A stretch of 64,000 bases of DNA from Spartobacteria bacterium (GCA_009930475.1 RZYC01000012.1:1-64000); one strand, 5' to 3'; numbered from the stretch's first letter, positions 15,959 through 26,531 are shown. Numbers and translations are program-made. The notes: a model not told the origin generated them from the sequence alone.

Positions 15959-16837
15959 TTAACAGGAAGAAATAATACCGTTAATGGCCTCGATAAAGCA
16001 TTTTGCCGCCTCCGACTTCGCCGTCGCATTAATATAAGGCGTGCCAGCATCTGAAGCGTCTACAATAGCGGGATCGATAGGAATTTTAGCTAAAAACGGA
16101 ATTTTCATATCGTCCGCCATGGCTTGACCACCGCCATCTTTGAAAATATGGATAACCTCGCCACATTTCGGGCAGGTAAATCCGCTCATATTTTCAATAA
16201 CGCCCAGAACCGGGACATCTAGCTGCTGGCAAAAACGAACACAGCGACGCACATCATTTACGGCTACAGCCTGTGGCGTAGTAACGATAACTGCCCCATC
16301 CACCTGGCCCAAAATTTGCGCGACAGACAAGGGTTCATCGCCCGTACCCGGAGGAGCATCGACAATCAAGTAATCCAGATCGCCCCATTCGGTTTCATCA
16401 ATCAGCTGTTTAATCGCATTATACTTCAAAGGACCTCGCCAGATGACAGGCGCATCCGGATCATCCATCAATAAACCCACAGACATCACTTTCAAACCAC
16501 CGATAGACGGAGGAATCAGTACCTTGTTTACATTATCGTAATTTATATCTTTAGGGGACAGACCCAACATCCCTGGCACACTGGGACCATGGACATCTAC
16601 ATCCAGCAAACCGACCGTTGTTCCCGGCATACTGCGTTCGATGGCACTGGCCAGATTCACCGCAACCGTGCTTTTACCCACGCCGCCTTTGCCGGAAAGT
16701 ACGAGAATTTTCTTTCTAATTTTGGCAATGCGATTAGGTTTCTCTTTTTTTTCTGCGCATCCAGCGGCAGAACTGCAACCAGAACAGTCCCCCGAACAAG
16801 CAGAAGTCTCCGCGTTTTGTTCTTTCTCCTGTGTCAT
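15959..16837 (-). CDS. mrp: Mrp/NBP35-family ATP-binding Fe-S carrier
   Basis: 292 residues from the ATG at 16837, which has GAAGG five bases upstream and starts one base after the rng stop. It is a P-loop ATPase thought to bind and deliver Fe-S clusters in the cytoplasm. The deviant Walker A is LSGKGGVGKSTVAVNLASA (about 48-66), the Walker B-like segment is LIVDAPPGTGDEP, and the cluster-bridging CxxC is FTCPKCGE. The N-terminus carries four cysteines (Cys14, 18, 21, 27), with the CSGCSSAAGC part (CxxCx5C) like the N-terminal motif of NBP35 and of some bacterial homologues; short E. coli Mrp differs. It is the last gene of the mreB-rng operon and ends at the bidirectional terminator. Confidence 0.9.
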   Translation of the reverse strand: MTQEKEQNAETSACSGDCSGCSSAAGCAEKKEKPNRIAKIRKKILVLSGKGGVGKSTVAVNLASAIERSMPGTTVGLLDVDVHGPSVPGMLGLSPKDINYDNVNKVLIPPSIGGLKVMSVGLLMDDPDAPVIWRGPLKYNAIKQLIDETEWGDLDYLIVDAPPGTGDEPLSVAQILGQVDGAVIVTTPQAVAVNDVRRCVRFCQQLDVPVLGVIENMSGFTCPKCGEVIHIFKDGGGQAMADDMKIPFLAKIPIDPAIVDASDAGTPYINATAKSEAAKCFIEAINGIISSC

Positions 16838-16838
16838 A

Positions 16839-18434
16839 TCAACCTTCATTTCCTTTCTGCTGATGATATATTTGCTCCACATTCGTGAAAAGCACGCGAC
16901 TTGTTTTCGCGTTTGCAATAATAAATTCTTCCACATGCATGGTGTTGTCTGATGCAAAAGTCAAATGAGTAGCGTAGCGCTTTTCGATGTCAACCAATAC
17001 AGCCTCATCCTCACTGCGCAGGCGATCGAGCACATGGGGATTGATCGTCACGCGTAAATCAGGAGACGGCTGACGATGCTGTTTTTTAAGCACTTCCTGG
17101 ATATGACGCTGAATTTCAACACTCATACTCAAGGGGCTGAGCACTTTTCCGCGTCCTCGGCAATACGGGCAGTTTTCGTATTTCGTGGCATAAATACTTT
17201 CTTCCACACGCTGCCTCGTCATTTCGATCAGCCCCAACGGCGAAATCGGATACACATTGGTGCGGGCGCGGTCGCGTTTCAGGGAATCCTTCAATTTACG
17301 ATACACCTGCGCTTGATGACGGCGAGAACGCATATCGATAAAATCGATGACAACCAAACCGCCCACATTCCGCAGACGCAATTGGCGCGACACCTCATCG
17401 GCGGCTTCCAAATTCACCTGAAGGATCACTTCCTCCTGAGTATCACCCCCCTTGTGACGCCCCGTATTCACGTCAATGGCGACCAATGCTTCCGTTTCAT
17501 CAAAAATCAAATACCCGCCTGATTCCAGCCATACTTTGCGTTTAAACGCCGTGGCCAACTGTTTTTCTACGCCAAAATGCTCAAATACCGGAATATCACC
17601 GTCATAGAGCTTCAATTTCCCTTTGGAACGACGCGAAATGCGTGAAATCAGTGTTTTCAACCGTTCATACACGACCCGATCATCTACCACGATGCGGTCA
17701 ATCTCTTCGGTCAATGAATCGCGGACAACGCGCTCAACCAAATCCAGCTCCTGGTACAGGCGGCAGGGTGCCGGCGTTTCACGAATCCCCTCTTCGATCA
17801 TTCGCCAGTTCTCAATCAATCCGCGCGCATCCCTTGCAAAGCTCAATTTACGGGCACCGGAACCAGCCGTTCGCACAATCAGTCCGCAACTCTCAGGTAT
17901 AGGCAGTCGGCTAAGAATTTTTTTCAGGCGCTGCCTTTCTTTAGAGTCATCAATCTTCCGCGAAACACCTTTAAGCTTACTACCAGGCATCATGACCAAA
18001 TAGCGACCGGGAATGCTGACGTTCGCCGTAGCACGCGGCCCTTTGGTGCCAATGGCATCTTTGGTAATCTGAATGACTATTTTTGACCCGATCGGGTACA
18101 GTTTCTGCATTTCACCGGGAGGAAAGCGTTTTTTTCTTGGTCGTTTCGCTTTGATACCCTCCTCTGCTTCTAAACGTGCAGCATCTTCGGGAATCATATC
18201 CCAATAATGAATAAACGCATTTTTCTTCATGCCGATATCGACAAAAGCCGCCTGTAACCCGTCTTCTAAATTCTGTATCTTCCCTTTGAAAATGCTTCCA
18301 ACCAGTCTTTCTTCAGAATTTCTCTCAATGAAAAAGGATTCAAATTTCCCTTCTTCCAATGTGGCGGCGCGAGTCTGAAGACTCTCCACATTGATGATAA
18401 TCTCTTTCTTTATCTTATTCCTCAACATAAACAT
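16839..18434 (-). CDS. rng: Ribonuclease G/E family endoribonuclease
   Basis: 531 residues, RNase G length, without the long C-terminal degradosome scaffold of RNase E. An S1 RNA-binding domain occupies about 40-130 (SIFKGKIQNLEDGLQAAFVD and onward). The catalytic DNase-I-like region has metal-binding aspartates in LVAIDVNTGR and LVVIDFIDMRSRRHQ, and the zinc-link motif CPYCRGRG needed for dimerisation is present. It trims rRNA and cleaves AU-rich mRNA after 5'-monophosphate sensing. AAAGGGG lies seven bases before the ATG. It sits between rodA and mrp; rng is also beside mre genes in E. coli, so linkage to cell-shape genes is an old arrangement. Confidence 0.93.
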   Translation of the reverse strand: MFMLRNKIKKEIIINVESLQTRAATLEEGKFESFFIERNSEERLVGSIFKGKIQNLEDGLQAAFVDIGMKKNAFIHYWDMIPEDAARLEAEEGIKAKRPRKKRFPPGEMQKLYPIGSKIVIQITKDAIGTKGPRATANVSIPGRYLVMMPGSKLKGVSRKIDDSKERQRLKKILSRLPIPESCGLIVRTAGSGARKLSFARDARGLIENWRMIEEGIRETPAPCRLYQELDLVERVVRDSLTEEIDRIVVDDRVVYERLKTLISRISRRSKGKLKLYDGDIPVFEHFGVEKQLATAFKRKVWLESGGYLIFDETEALVAIDVNTGRHKGGDTQEEVILQVNLEAADEVSRQLRLRNVGGLVVIDFIDMRSRRHQAQVYRKLKDSLKRDRARTNVYPISPLGLIEMTRQRVEESIYATKYENCPYCRGRGKVLSPLSMSVEIQRHIQEVLKKQHRQPSPDLRVTINPHVLDRLRSEDEAVLVDIEKRYATHLTFASDNTMHVEEFIIANAKTSRVLFTNVEQIYHQQKGNEG

Positions 18435-18454
18435 GTATAAACCCCTTTACTTAG

Positions 18455-19573
18455 TTAACGCTGTATTTCACGGCGAACATAAACACTTTGTATCAATCCA
18501 AATGCAAGCATCGTACTCACCATGAACGATCCACCATAACTTATCAGCGGCAACGGCAGTCCCGTTATCGGCATAAGCCCGATGGTCATCGCGATATTCA
18601 CATAAATGTGACAAAACATCATGATGGTGATACCGGTAACCAGCAACCGGCCGCAGCGGTCTTTTGCAACAACCGCCGCCCGGAAGCATAACAATAATAC
18701 TAGCAGGAACAGGCCTATGATGGTCATTATTCCTACGAAACCCATTTCCTCCGCAATCACGGAAAAAATAAAATCTGTGGGAGCCACAGTCCGGGGTAGA
18801 AAGCCCAGAATATTCTGTGTTCCCTGCAAAAATCCTTTGCCGGAAAAACCACCGGCACCGACGGCAATCAATGACTGCATTTTGTTCCATCCCACACCCA
18901 GCGGATCACGTCCGGGATCAAAAAATACCAGCAGGCGCTCCTTTTGGTAGGGATTCAGTGCAATCCAGCCCAATGGCAGCATCAGAGTGCCGGCAAGCAT
19001 AATGAAAATCAGATAGCGCACCGGGACACCAGCCACAAACAGCATACCGAGCACCGTGGGTGCAAGTACCATGGCCGTTCCCAAATCGGGTTCTTTCAAA
19101 ATGAGAAGAAACGGAATCCCCATTATAAGAAAAGCAGTAAAGGTAGTCGTCGGAGATCGCACATCTCTTTCAGACTGTCCCAAATAACTCGCTAATGACA
19201 AAATCGTCGTAATTTTTGCTAACTCCGAAGGTTGTAACTGAAATCCAAAAAACCATAACCATCGACGTGCTCCATACACCTTTTTACCCACAAGCAGAAC
19301 AAGTATAAGCAACACAACGGCAATGATATATAGCCACATATTATTATGCAACAAAAACCGGTAATCGATAAGAAGTACCGCCATGAAAACAATCAATCCG
19401 GCGATTATCCACATAATCTGCTTCTTATACAAGCCGTTCACAGGCAAATCTTCGCTACGGTAACACGCACTATAGATAAAGAAGACTCCTGCCACCATCA
19501 ACGCAACTAAAGAACAGGCAAGCCACCAGTCCATTCGCTTTAATCCATTCATTATCATCGTTCTATTAGTCAT
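18455..19573 (-). CDS. rodA: Peptidoglycan glycosyltransferase RodA (SEDS)
   Basis: 372 residues, a polytopic inner-membrane SEDS protein (about 10 helices) that polymerises lipid II for lateral wall growth with PBP2. Family marks are FFGFQLQPSELAKI near the middle, LKEPDLGTAMVL, the long loop with a VGWNKMQSLIAVGAGGFSGK segment then FLPRTVAPTDFIFSVIAEE, and MTIGLMPITGLPLPLISYGG. The invariant Asp of the catalytic loop in PTDFIF is visible. Its ATG overlaps the mrdA stop (ATGA), so translation is coupled to its partner PBP2. Confidence 0.95.
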   Translation of the reverse strand: MTNRTMIMNGLKRMDWWLACSLVALMVAGVFFIYSACYRSEDLPVNGLYKKQIMWIIAGLIVFMAVLLIDYRFLLHNNMWLYIIAVVLLILVLLVGKKVYGARRWLWFFGFQLQPSELAKITTILSLASYLGQSERDVRSPTTTFTAFLIMGIPFLLILKEPDLGTAMVLAPTVLGMLFVAGVPVRYLIFIMLAGTLMLPLGWIALNPYQKERLLVFFDPGRDPLGVGWNKMQSLIAVGAGGFSGKGFLQGTQNILGFLPRTVAPTDFIFSVIAEEMGFVGIMTIIGLFLLVLLLCFRAAVVAKDRCGRLLVTGITIMMFCHIYVNIAMTIGLMPITGLPLPLISYGGSFMVSTMLAFGLIQSVYVRREIQR

Positions 19574-21420
19574 GATGATTTCCCTGAACTGCTGTTGTTT
19601 GTCGACGCTCCATAAAAAATGCCGTACATCAAATCATGCATCAACGGGGCCGCAGTGGTTCCTCCGCTTACCGCTTTATCCACCACCAGAGCAACCGCAT
19701 ATTCTGGGTTATCAAAGGGTGCAAAAGCAATCATCCAACCATATTTGAGGCCGCTTCCTTTCCGACCATACTCTGCCGTCCCTGTCTTTCCCGCTATGGA
19801 AATCCCTTCGACTCCGGCTTTTCTTCCCGTGCCCTTCGGATGCATGACCACATCATACATCCCCCCGCGAACCAGTGCCAAATTCTTCGGCTTCCAGTTC
19901 ATCTGATTTACGACAGTGGCCTCAACCGGCATAAAATGACGGTCTTCCGGCATACGTATTCCATGAATAATATTTGGCTTGAACACGGTGCCACCATTGG
20001 CCAAAGCACATGCAATCACCGCCATTTGCAGCGGGGTCACCAATAATGAGCCCTGTCCAATAGATACATTACAGGTGTCTCCTTGTGTCCATGGCTGGCT
20101 ATAGTGTTCCCGCTTCCAGTAGTCATCCGGCAAAAGTCCACCTCGCTCATAATCCAGCTCAATACCGGTTTTTCGTCCCAGTCCCAGGGCTTCCGCCATG
20201 TGGTATATGATGTCATAGCCCCCCCTTTGTGCCAGCTTGAAGAAGAAAACGTTACAGGAATGCATTAATGCTTCACGCACATTTACATCGCCGTGACCAG
20301 GTCGATACCAACAGTGAAAAACAGATCGTCCCAACTTGAAATAACCTGGACAGTGAAACGTTTCGCTTCCATCAATGGCTCCCGCTTCCAAACCGGCTAA
20401 AGCGACCACCGGTTTAAAAATACTTCCCGGGGCATAGGCACCCGCCGCAGCGCGGTTTAGCAACGGCGTCCGCGGATCATCCCTCAGTGCATTCCAAACG
20501 GTTGCGGGAATATATGGAACAAAGTCATTGGGATCAAAACCCGGCGAACTAACCATAGCGAGAACGTCCCCGTTATGCGGATCCATTACAACAACCGATC
20601 CTGTTACATCCTTCATCACCTGCTGGGCCAGCCTCTGAATTCCGGCGTCAATGGTCAACTGGATATCCGCCCCTGATTTTGGTTGTCGCTCGGCGGTCTC
20701 TTCGTATTTATATCCGGACACATCAACCCGCACTAAACGCCCGCCTGCCTCCCCTCGCAATATGGAATCAAAGCGTTTTTCGATACCTGAACGCCCGACC
20801 ATTTCAGGTACATAGTAATGAATTTCATCCCCGAATTCGTCATCGATACGGTCTTTCTTTGCAGCCCGTCCCACGTAACCAACGACGTGCGACGCTAAAT
20901 CTCCCTCAGGGTATACGCGTTGCGCATCGACAAATAAATCAACCCCCGGGAAAGGCTCCGGCCGCTCGGCCCAGCGTGCAATCGTTTTCTGGTCTATATC
21001 TTTCCAAACGACAAACGGTAGAGGAAGCCGTCGATGCATATGGTTTTTGATATCTTTTTTATCCACCTCCACCGGAAGTTGGAAATAATCGGCCATATTC
21101 GTTATCATGCTGTACACATAATCAACCGTTCGGGCTGTCGACCCAGGCTGGCGCAGCTCTTCTAAATATACAGAAATGGAATAGGAGGGATCATTGTCCG
21201 CTATTCGAACACCATTTCGATCGTATATCATACCCCGCAAGCCCGGAACGCGAACGCGCCGCATACTTTGTTTGGTTAAGCTGGCTTCATAAAATCCACC
21301 TTTATTGACCTGTATACTCCAAAAGAAATGGCATAAAAACGCAAAGCAGCCCGTAACAAACAGGCAAAGCAGAGCAATCTTCCATTTGTACGCTTGTGAA
21401 TTCTCTTGGCCGCTGATCAT
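19570..21420 (-). CDS. mrdA: Penicillin-binding protein 2, peptidoglycan transpeptidase
   Basis: 616 residues, a class B PBP. One membrane anchor (about 13-33, IALLCLFVTGCFAFLCHFFW) is followed by the PBP dimer domain (MRRVRVPGLRGMIYDRNGVR, later FVDAQRVYPEGDLASHVVGY). The transpeptidase domain has Ser in GAYAPGSIFKP (SxxK), SCNVFFFK (SxN) and GKTGTAEYG (KTG). It cross-links new strands made by RodA during elongation and is the target of mecillinam in other bacteria. It overlaps mreD upstream by four bases and rodA downstream by four, so the whole morphogenetic set is translationally coupled. Confidence 0.95.
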   Translation of the reverse strand: MISGQENSQAYKWKIALLCLFVTGCFAFLCHFFWSIQVNKGGFYEASLTKQSMRRVRVPGLRGMIYDRNGVRIADNDPSYSISVYLEELRQPGSTARTVDYVYSMITNMADYFQLPVEVDKKDIKNHMHRRLPLPFVVWKDIDQKTIARWAERPEPFPGVDLFVDAQRVYPEGDLASHVVGYVGRAAKKDRIDDEFGDEIHYYVPEMVGRSGIEKRFDSILRGEAGGRLVRVDVSGYKYEETAERQPKSGADIQLTIDAGIQRLAQQVMKDVTGSVVVMDPHNGDVLAMVSSPGFDPNDFVPYIPATVWNALRDDPRTPLLNRAAAGAYAPGSIFKPVVALAGLEAGAIDGSETFHCPGYFKLGRSVFHCWYRPGHGDVNVREALMHSCNVFFFKLAQRGGYDIIYHMAEALGLGRKTGIELDYERGGLLPDDYWKREHYSQPWTQGDTCNVSIGQGSLLVTPLQMAVIACALANGGTVFKPNIIHGIRMPEDRHFMPVEATVVNQMNWKPKNLALVRGGMYDVVMHPKGTGRKAGVEGISIAGKTGTAEYGRKGSGLKYGWMIAFAPFDNPEYAVALVVDKAVSGGTTAAPLMHDLMYGIFYGASTNNSSSGKSS

Positions 21421-21929
21421 AACGGCCCCCGGTGTCTTGTTGTTACAACGCCTAAGTACTGATAAAAACCATCAATGAGCGTGCACACGACGGGCACGGT
21501 ACACGCCCCGAGTACCATGGCTCCAGATATCCGAATAACAAAAAAAGGAATAGACCAAACCCGATACGTCCCCTGTATTAGAACAAGATACACCACGAAT
21601 ACATATGCACTGTTGATAAGAGACCCCGCAAGAGCCTGTGAAATCCAGTCTTTTTCAAAAATCTGCGAGGGCATATTATACATTAACAGACCTGCCAGCA
21701 CATAAAACAGTGAGGATACACCCATGGGAATACCACTCACGCAATCCTGCATAATACCCACAGCAAATGCCGATATAACAATTTGGATCAACGTTCCTGT
21801 AAAATAATAGTACAGTAAGGATCCAATAATCACAGGAATACTGTTGTACCCCATCCATGCGACCGTCGGAATCACTGTCTGGATTAAGACCGCACCAAAA
21901 AGGATAAATATGAAAGCTAAAACCTTCAT
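21417..21929 (-). CDS. mreD: Rod shape-determining protein MreD
   Basis: 170 residues with about five predicted membrane helices (MKVLAFIFILFGAVLIQTVI at the start; LQDCVSGIP-type motif seen as MQDCVSGIPMGVSSLFY). MreD is a poorly conserved inner-membrane member of the elongasome. Identification rests on size, topology and position: its start overlaps the mreC stop and its end overlaps mrdA, both by four bases. Confidence 0.88.
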   Translation of the reverse strand: MKVLAFIFILFGAVLIQTVIPTVAWMGYNSIPVIIGSLLYYYFTGTLIQIVISAFAVGIMQDCVSGIPMGVSSLFYVLAGLLMYNMPSQIFEKDWISQALAGSLINSAYVFVVYLVLIQGTYRVWSIPFFVIRISGAMVLGACTVPVVCTLIDGFYQYLGVVTTRHRGPL

Positions 21930-22777
21930 TGATCCGCTTCCTCTGATGTCCCACGTTCCTGAAGAACAGGAGGAATGCTGTCGATAACGAACAAAAACGA
22001 TAGTTTATTCAACTCGCTTTCAGGTACAACATAGGCGTATTGATACAATCCCATACTATCGCGAAAAACTTTTTCGACCCGTCCGATGACAACCCCTTTT
22101 GGAAAAACCCCTCCCAAACCCGACGAAACGACCTCATCTCCCGGAATAATCGAAACATTCTTGTCCAAAAAAGACAGCTTGCACAACGGACTGCCCAGTA
22201 TGGATGCCCCATCGCCTTCCAAAATACCAAACGTACCCGTTCGCGATATCCTCGCCGACACTTTGCATGCCGGATCTGTTATGAGCAGTATATCCGCACT
22301 GCGTGACGTGACGCTTTCAACGCGCCCAACCAGTCCATCTGCCGTCATGACGGCCTGACCAATTTTCACGCCGTCGCGGAACCCGCAATTGATGCGAACA
22401 GACTGCCACCACCCACCTACATCTCTACCAACAACTTCGCAGGGAATGTATACGTAGCCTGGTCTGGCAGCGTATCCGAACTGACGTCTTAACTCGCCAT
22501 TTTCTAACTCTAGCGAACTCAGTTCACGAATACGCGTACGTAGATACACAAGCTCTTCGGCCATTTCATGATTACTGGATACAATATTTCTGAATCCGCG
22601 TATTACGTTGGCCGTCTCATGTATACGATCTCCCATCTCAACGATGAGCTGCTGTACAGGCAATATACTATCATTAACCACATTCCGAATGCCGTTTCGT
22701 AGTACGTCCGGTAGTCGGATGGTAATAATGCCGGCCATGATAACAACCAGCAAAATAAATATCCTGCGCTTCTTCAA
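21926..22777 (-). CDS. mreC: Rod shape-determining protein MreC
   Basis: 283 residues. A single N-terminal membrane helix (about 5-22, IFILLVVIMAGIITIRLP), a coiled-coil region (about 60-100, ending LSSLELENGELRRQFGY) and a periplasmic double beta-barrel with VVGRDVGGWWQSVRINCGF, VGRVESVTSRSADILLITDP and GDEVVSSGLGGVFPKG are typical. MreC links MreB filaments with PBP2 and RodA. Spacing to mreB is 55 bases and overlap with mreD is four bases. Confidence 0.94.
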   Translation of the reverse strand: MKKRRIFILLVVIMAGIITIRLPDVLRNGIRNVVNDSILPVQQLIVEMGDRIHETANVIRGFRNIVSSNHEMAEELVYLRTRIRELSSLELENGELRRQFGYAARPGYVYIPCEVVGRDVGGWWQSVRINCGFRDGVKIGQAVMTADGLVGRVESVTSRSADILLITDPACKVSARISRTGTFGILEGDGASILGSPLCKLSFLDKNVSIIPGDEVVSSGLGGVFPKGVVIGRVEKVFRDSMGLYQYAYVVPESELNKLSFLFVIDSIPPVLQERGTSEEADQ

Positions 22778-22832
22778 ATCAACCTCGCAAAACGGCGAGA
22801 TCCCACGAAAACATACAGCACGCCTCTACAGA

Positions 22833-23870
<1,038 letters not shown>

Positions 23871-23908
23871 TTATCCTTTTATCCGCTTAGAGACGATATG
23901 CATTTTTG

Positions 23909-23937
23909 TATATAGCAAATTAAAGCCGCTGTACCAA
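23909..23937 (-). promoter_or_regulatory. Candidate mreB operon promoter overlapping the rplQ terminator
   Basis: Minus strand TTGGTA (23932-23937) and TATATA (23909-23914) have a 17-base spacer, 41 bases before the mreB ATG. The -35 box falls in the loop of the terminator hairpin. Each box matches four of six consensus bases. Confidence 0.35.
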
Positions 23938-23947
23938 CAGCGGCTTT
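23922..23947 (-). terminator. Hairpin terminating the ribosomal block after rplQ
   Basis: Minus strand AAAGCCGCTG, loop TTGGTA, CAGCGGCTTT, a perfect 10-bp stem, followed by AATTTGC; it begins 7 bases after the rplQ stop. The 3' side ends in CTTTAATTT, so the U-run is short but present. Confidence 0.7.
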
Positions 23948-23954
23948 ATAAAAA

Positions 23955-24341
23955 CTACGCCTCTGTGGCTTCTCCGGAACCGGCAGAATACTCAACAAAT
24001 TCAAGTATCGCCATCTCCGCGTTATCTCCGGCCCGCTTACCAATCTTAAGTATGCGAGTATACCCGCCGGATCGATCCTTAAACCCAGGAGCAATTTCAT
24101 CAAAAAGAACGGCTACGCGCTCTTTTCGATGCAATTTCGAGATCGCACGACGACGATCTGCCAGCGTGCCACTTTTACCCAGTGTAACCATCTTTTCAGC
24201 AAAGCCTCTAACCGCTTTTGCTTTTGGCAAAGTTGTTACTATGCGCTTTTCATTGATTAAACTACATACAAGACTGCCCAGTAAAGCATCCCTATGCGCA
24301 GCTGTACGTCCAAGCTTTATATTTTTCTTACGATGTCTCAT
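23955..24341 (-). CDS. rplQ: 50S ribosomal protein L17
   Basis: 128 residues. The N-terminus (MRHRKKNIKLGRTAAHRDAL) and the LLGSLVCSLINEKRIVTTLP stretch are diagnostic; L17 lies near the exit-tunnel region of the large subunit. It is the last gene of the ribosomal block, 23 bases after rpoA, the usual rpoA-rplQ order. A hairpin follows. Confidence 0.97.
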   Translation of the reverse strand: MRHRKKNIKLGRTAAHRDALLGSLVCSLINEKRIVTTLPKAKAVRGFAEKMVTLGKSGTLADRRRAISKLHRKERVAVLFDEIAPGFKDRSGGYTRILKIGKRAGDNAEMAILEFVEYSAGSGEATEA

Positions 24342-24364
24342 GATTTCCCGCTTTCAACAAATCG

Positions 24365-25369
24365 CTATTCACCAATCGAACTGGATGTGAGCACATCCTG
24401 ATCAAATGTCATACCTAACGACAAGCCAAGTTCTTCTAACTTCTGCTTGATTTCATTTAAAGATTTCTTACCAAAATTGCGATACTTCAGCATTTCTGCT
24501 TCTGTTTTCTGCGCCAACTCACCAACTGTTGTGATGTTCGCATTATTTAAACAGTTAGCAGCACGCACACTGAGCTCGATTTCATTCACGCTTATGCCAA
24601 GCTTACGCCGCAATTCTTCACGTTCCGTATTTGTTTCCTGCTCCATCTTCTCAAATTCAATCAGATCTTTGTCATAACTGACAAAAACATCCAAATGATG
24701 ACGCAAGATAGCTGCCGACATGGTCAACGCTTCATCGGGCTGTAAACGACCATCTGTCCAGATCTCAATGACAAGTTTATCATAATCGGTACGCTGTCCA
24801 ACGCGTGTGTTTTCAACTGTATATTTTACACGCCGTACTGGAGAGAAAAGAGAATCGATCGCAATTTCACCAATGGACTGATCCGTCGATTTATTTAAAT
24901 CGGCCGGGCAATAGCCACGCCCCGTGCGCACATCCATCTCCATCTTCAGCACACCGTCATGATCCAGCGTTGCGATGTACTGTTCTGGATTCAGCACTTC
25001 GATCATTCCATCACTAACAATATCAGCCGCAGTAACAACCCCGGCACCCTTCTTGTTAATGGTTATCTTTTTGGGATCTCTCGCATATGTTTTCAAGAGA
25101 ACCTTCTTCAGATTCAAAATGATATCAGTTACATCTTCCACTACACCAGGCAATGCACAGAATTCGTGCATAGCACCTTCAATTTTGATGCTGGAAATGG
25201 CTGTACCTTCCAAAGATGAAAGCAGTACACGACGCAGCGAATTACCAAGTGTTCTGCCATACCCTGCTTCAAAAGGTTCCGCATAAAACTTTGCATAATT
25301 CTCTTCTACCGACACATCCTCTTTCGTGATGCGTTTCGGCATTTCAAAACGACCTAATCTTTTCGGCAT
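24365..25369 (-). CDS. rpoA: DNA-directed RNA polymerase alpha subunit
   Basis: 334 residues from the ATG at 25369, placed by GGAGAGAT upstream; six extra in-frame residues upstream are not likely to be translated. The N-terminal assembly domain has FEAGYGRTLGNSLRRVLLSSLEG, the classic alpha signature. The C-terminal domain (about 245-325) has the helix-hairpin motif LNNANITTVGELAQKTEAEM and FGKKSLNEIKQKLEELGLSLG that contacts UP elements and activators. Gene order rpsK-rpsD-rpoA-rplQ is standard. Confidence 0.97.
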   Translation of the reverse strand: MPKRLGRFEMPKRITKEDVSVEENYAKFYAEPFEAGYGRTLGNSLRRVLLSSLEGTAISSIKIEGAMHEFCALPGVVEDVTDIILNLKKVLLKTYARDPKKITINKKGAGVVTAADIVSDGMIEVLNPEQYIATLDHDGVLKMEMDVRTGRGYCPADLNKSTDQSIGEIAIDSLFSPVRRVKYTVENTRVGQRTDYDKLVIEIWTDGRLQPDEALTMSAAILRHHLDVFVSYDKDLIEFEKMEQETNTEREELRRKLGISVNEIELSVRAANCLNNANITTVGELAQKTEAEMLKYRNFGKKSLNEIKQKLEELGLSLGMTFDQDVLTSSSIGE

Positions 25370-25413
25370 AATATCTCTCCAGGACAATACGTTACATTGC
25401 CCGTATGGCTTTA

Positions 25414-26040
25414 TTATTTCGAATACAATTCAACAATAAGCTGTTCATTAATCGGCGAACCAATTTCCTCACGTGTCGGCACATGCAATACTTCACCTGA
25501 CATCGAATCTTTATTTACCGTCAACCACGGTACGACACCACGCGCTTCATTTTTTTCTACACACAAACCGGCATAGGCACGGCTCTGCTCGCGCTCTTTC
25601 ACTTCAACGACCGACCCTTTTTTCATCATCATTGAAGGAATATTGGCTTTGCATCCATCTACAGTCACATGTCCGTGACGCACAAACTGACGGGCCGCAC
25701 TTCTTGACGGTGCAAATCCCAATCTAAAGATGACATTATCCAAACGCATTTCCAGCATCTGCAACAGTTTTTCACCCGTTACACCACGACCTTTGGTCGC
25801 CCGCTCAAAAAACAGATGAAACTGTCCTTCGCGCATTCCATAGATACGTTTTAAACGTTGTTTTTCACGCAGCTGCAGTGCATAGTCAGACATTTTCGGT
25901 CTGCGTTTCTTTTGCCCGCCCGGTATAGGACGGCCTGTTTCAACAGGACATTTGGCCATGAAACAGCGATCACCTTTCAAAAAAAGCTTTTGCCCTTCAC
26001 GGCGACACATTTTACAAACTGGTCCAGTATGTCTACCCAT
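25414..26040 (-). CDS. rpsD: 30S ribosomal protein S4
   Basis: 208 residues from the ATG at 26040, with AGGAGTGG upstream; the frame's longer start would add a lysine-rich tail that overlaps rpsK. The zinc-binding form is indicated by four cysteines near the N-terminus (CKMC, then DRCFMAKC). An S4 RNA-binding domain is at about 97-160 (MLEMRLDNVIFRLGFAPSRS). S4 starts 16S folding and in many bacteria represses its own operon. Confidence 0.96.
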   Translation of the reverse strand: MGRHTGPVCKMCRREGQKLFLKGDRCFMAKCPVETGRPIPGGQKKRRPKMSDYALQLREKQRLKRIYGMREGQFHLFFERATKGRGVTGEKLLQMLEMRLDNVIFRLGFAPSRSAARQFVRHGHVTVDGCKANIPSMMMKKGSVVEVKEREQSRAYAGLCVEKNEARGVVPWLTVNKDSMSGEVLHVPTREEIGSPINEQLIVELYSK

Positions 26041-26057
26041 TATAATCCACTCCTGAC

Positions 26058-26531
26058 CTAAACTCTTCTTCTTTTTCTTGGACGACAACCATTGTGAGGT
26101 ACCGGTGTCACATCTTTGATGGCACTTACGGACATACCCACTGACTGCAGTGCGCGTATTGCTGATTCTCTTCCTGCACCAGGCCCCTGAACACGAACTT
26201 CAACATCGTGAAGACCTTTCATCACGGCTGCTTTAGCCGCTTCCTGTGCAACAACGGTCGCAGCGTACGCCGTGCTTTTCCGTGATCCCTTGAACCCACA
26301 ACGTCCCGCAGTACTCCAAGATAGCGCATTCCCTCGCGCATCCGTGACTGTAACAATGGTGTTGTTGAACGTTGCTGTTATATAAACGATACCAAACGGA
26401 ATATACTTAGCACCTTTATAACGGCGCTTCTGCACTTCGGGTTCAGTCGATTCAGCGGTCGTAGCCGCATCATCATGCGTATTCGCAGCAACAGCTACTT
26501 CTTCATCCTTCACTTCTGTTTCTTCAGACAT
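26058..26531 (-). CDS. rpsK: 30S ribosomal protein S11, with acidic N-terminal extension
   Basis: 157 residues from the ATG at 26531 (AGGTG about 8 bases upstream). The core from about residue 38 ([20 protein letters not shown] through CRPRKRRRV) is standard S11 of the platform. The first 35 or so residues ([20 protein letters not shown] and onward) are acidic and Ala/Thr-rich; typical S11 is about 125-130 residues. The extension is in frame and preceded by a ribosome site, so it is probably translated. Confidence 0.95.
   Translation of the reverse strand: MSEETEVKDEEVAVAANTHDDAATTAESTEPEVQKRRYKGAKYIPFGIVYITATFNNTIVTVTDARGNALSWSTAGRCGFKGSRKSTAYAATVVAQEAAKAAVMKGLHDVEVRVQGPGAGRESAIRALQSVGMSVSAIKDVTPVPHNGCRPRKRRRV

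Noticed and set aside
16741-16810. Cysteine-rich N-terminal part of Mrp as a separate small metal-binding protein
   Set aside because: It is in frame with the ATPase domain with no stop, and the pattern is known in NBP35-like proteins.
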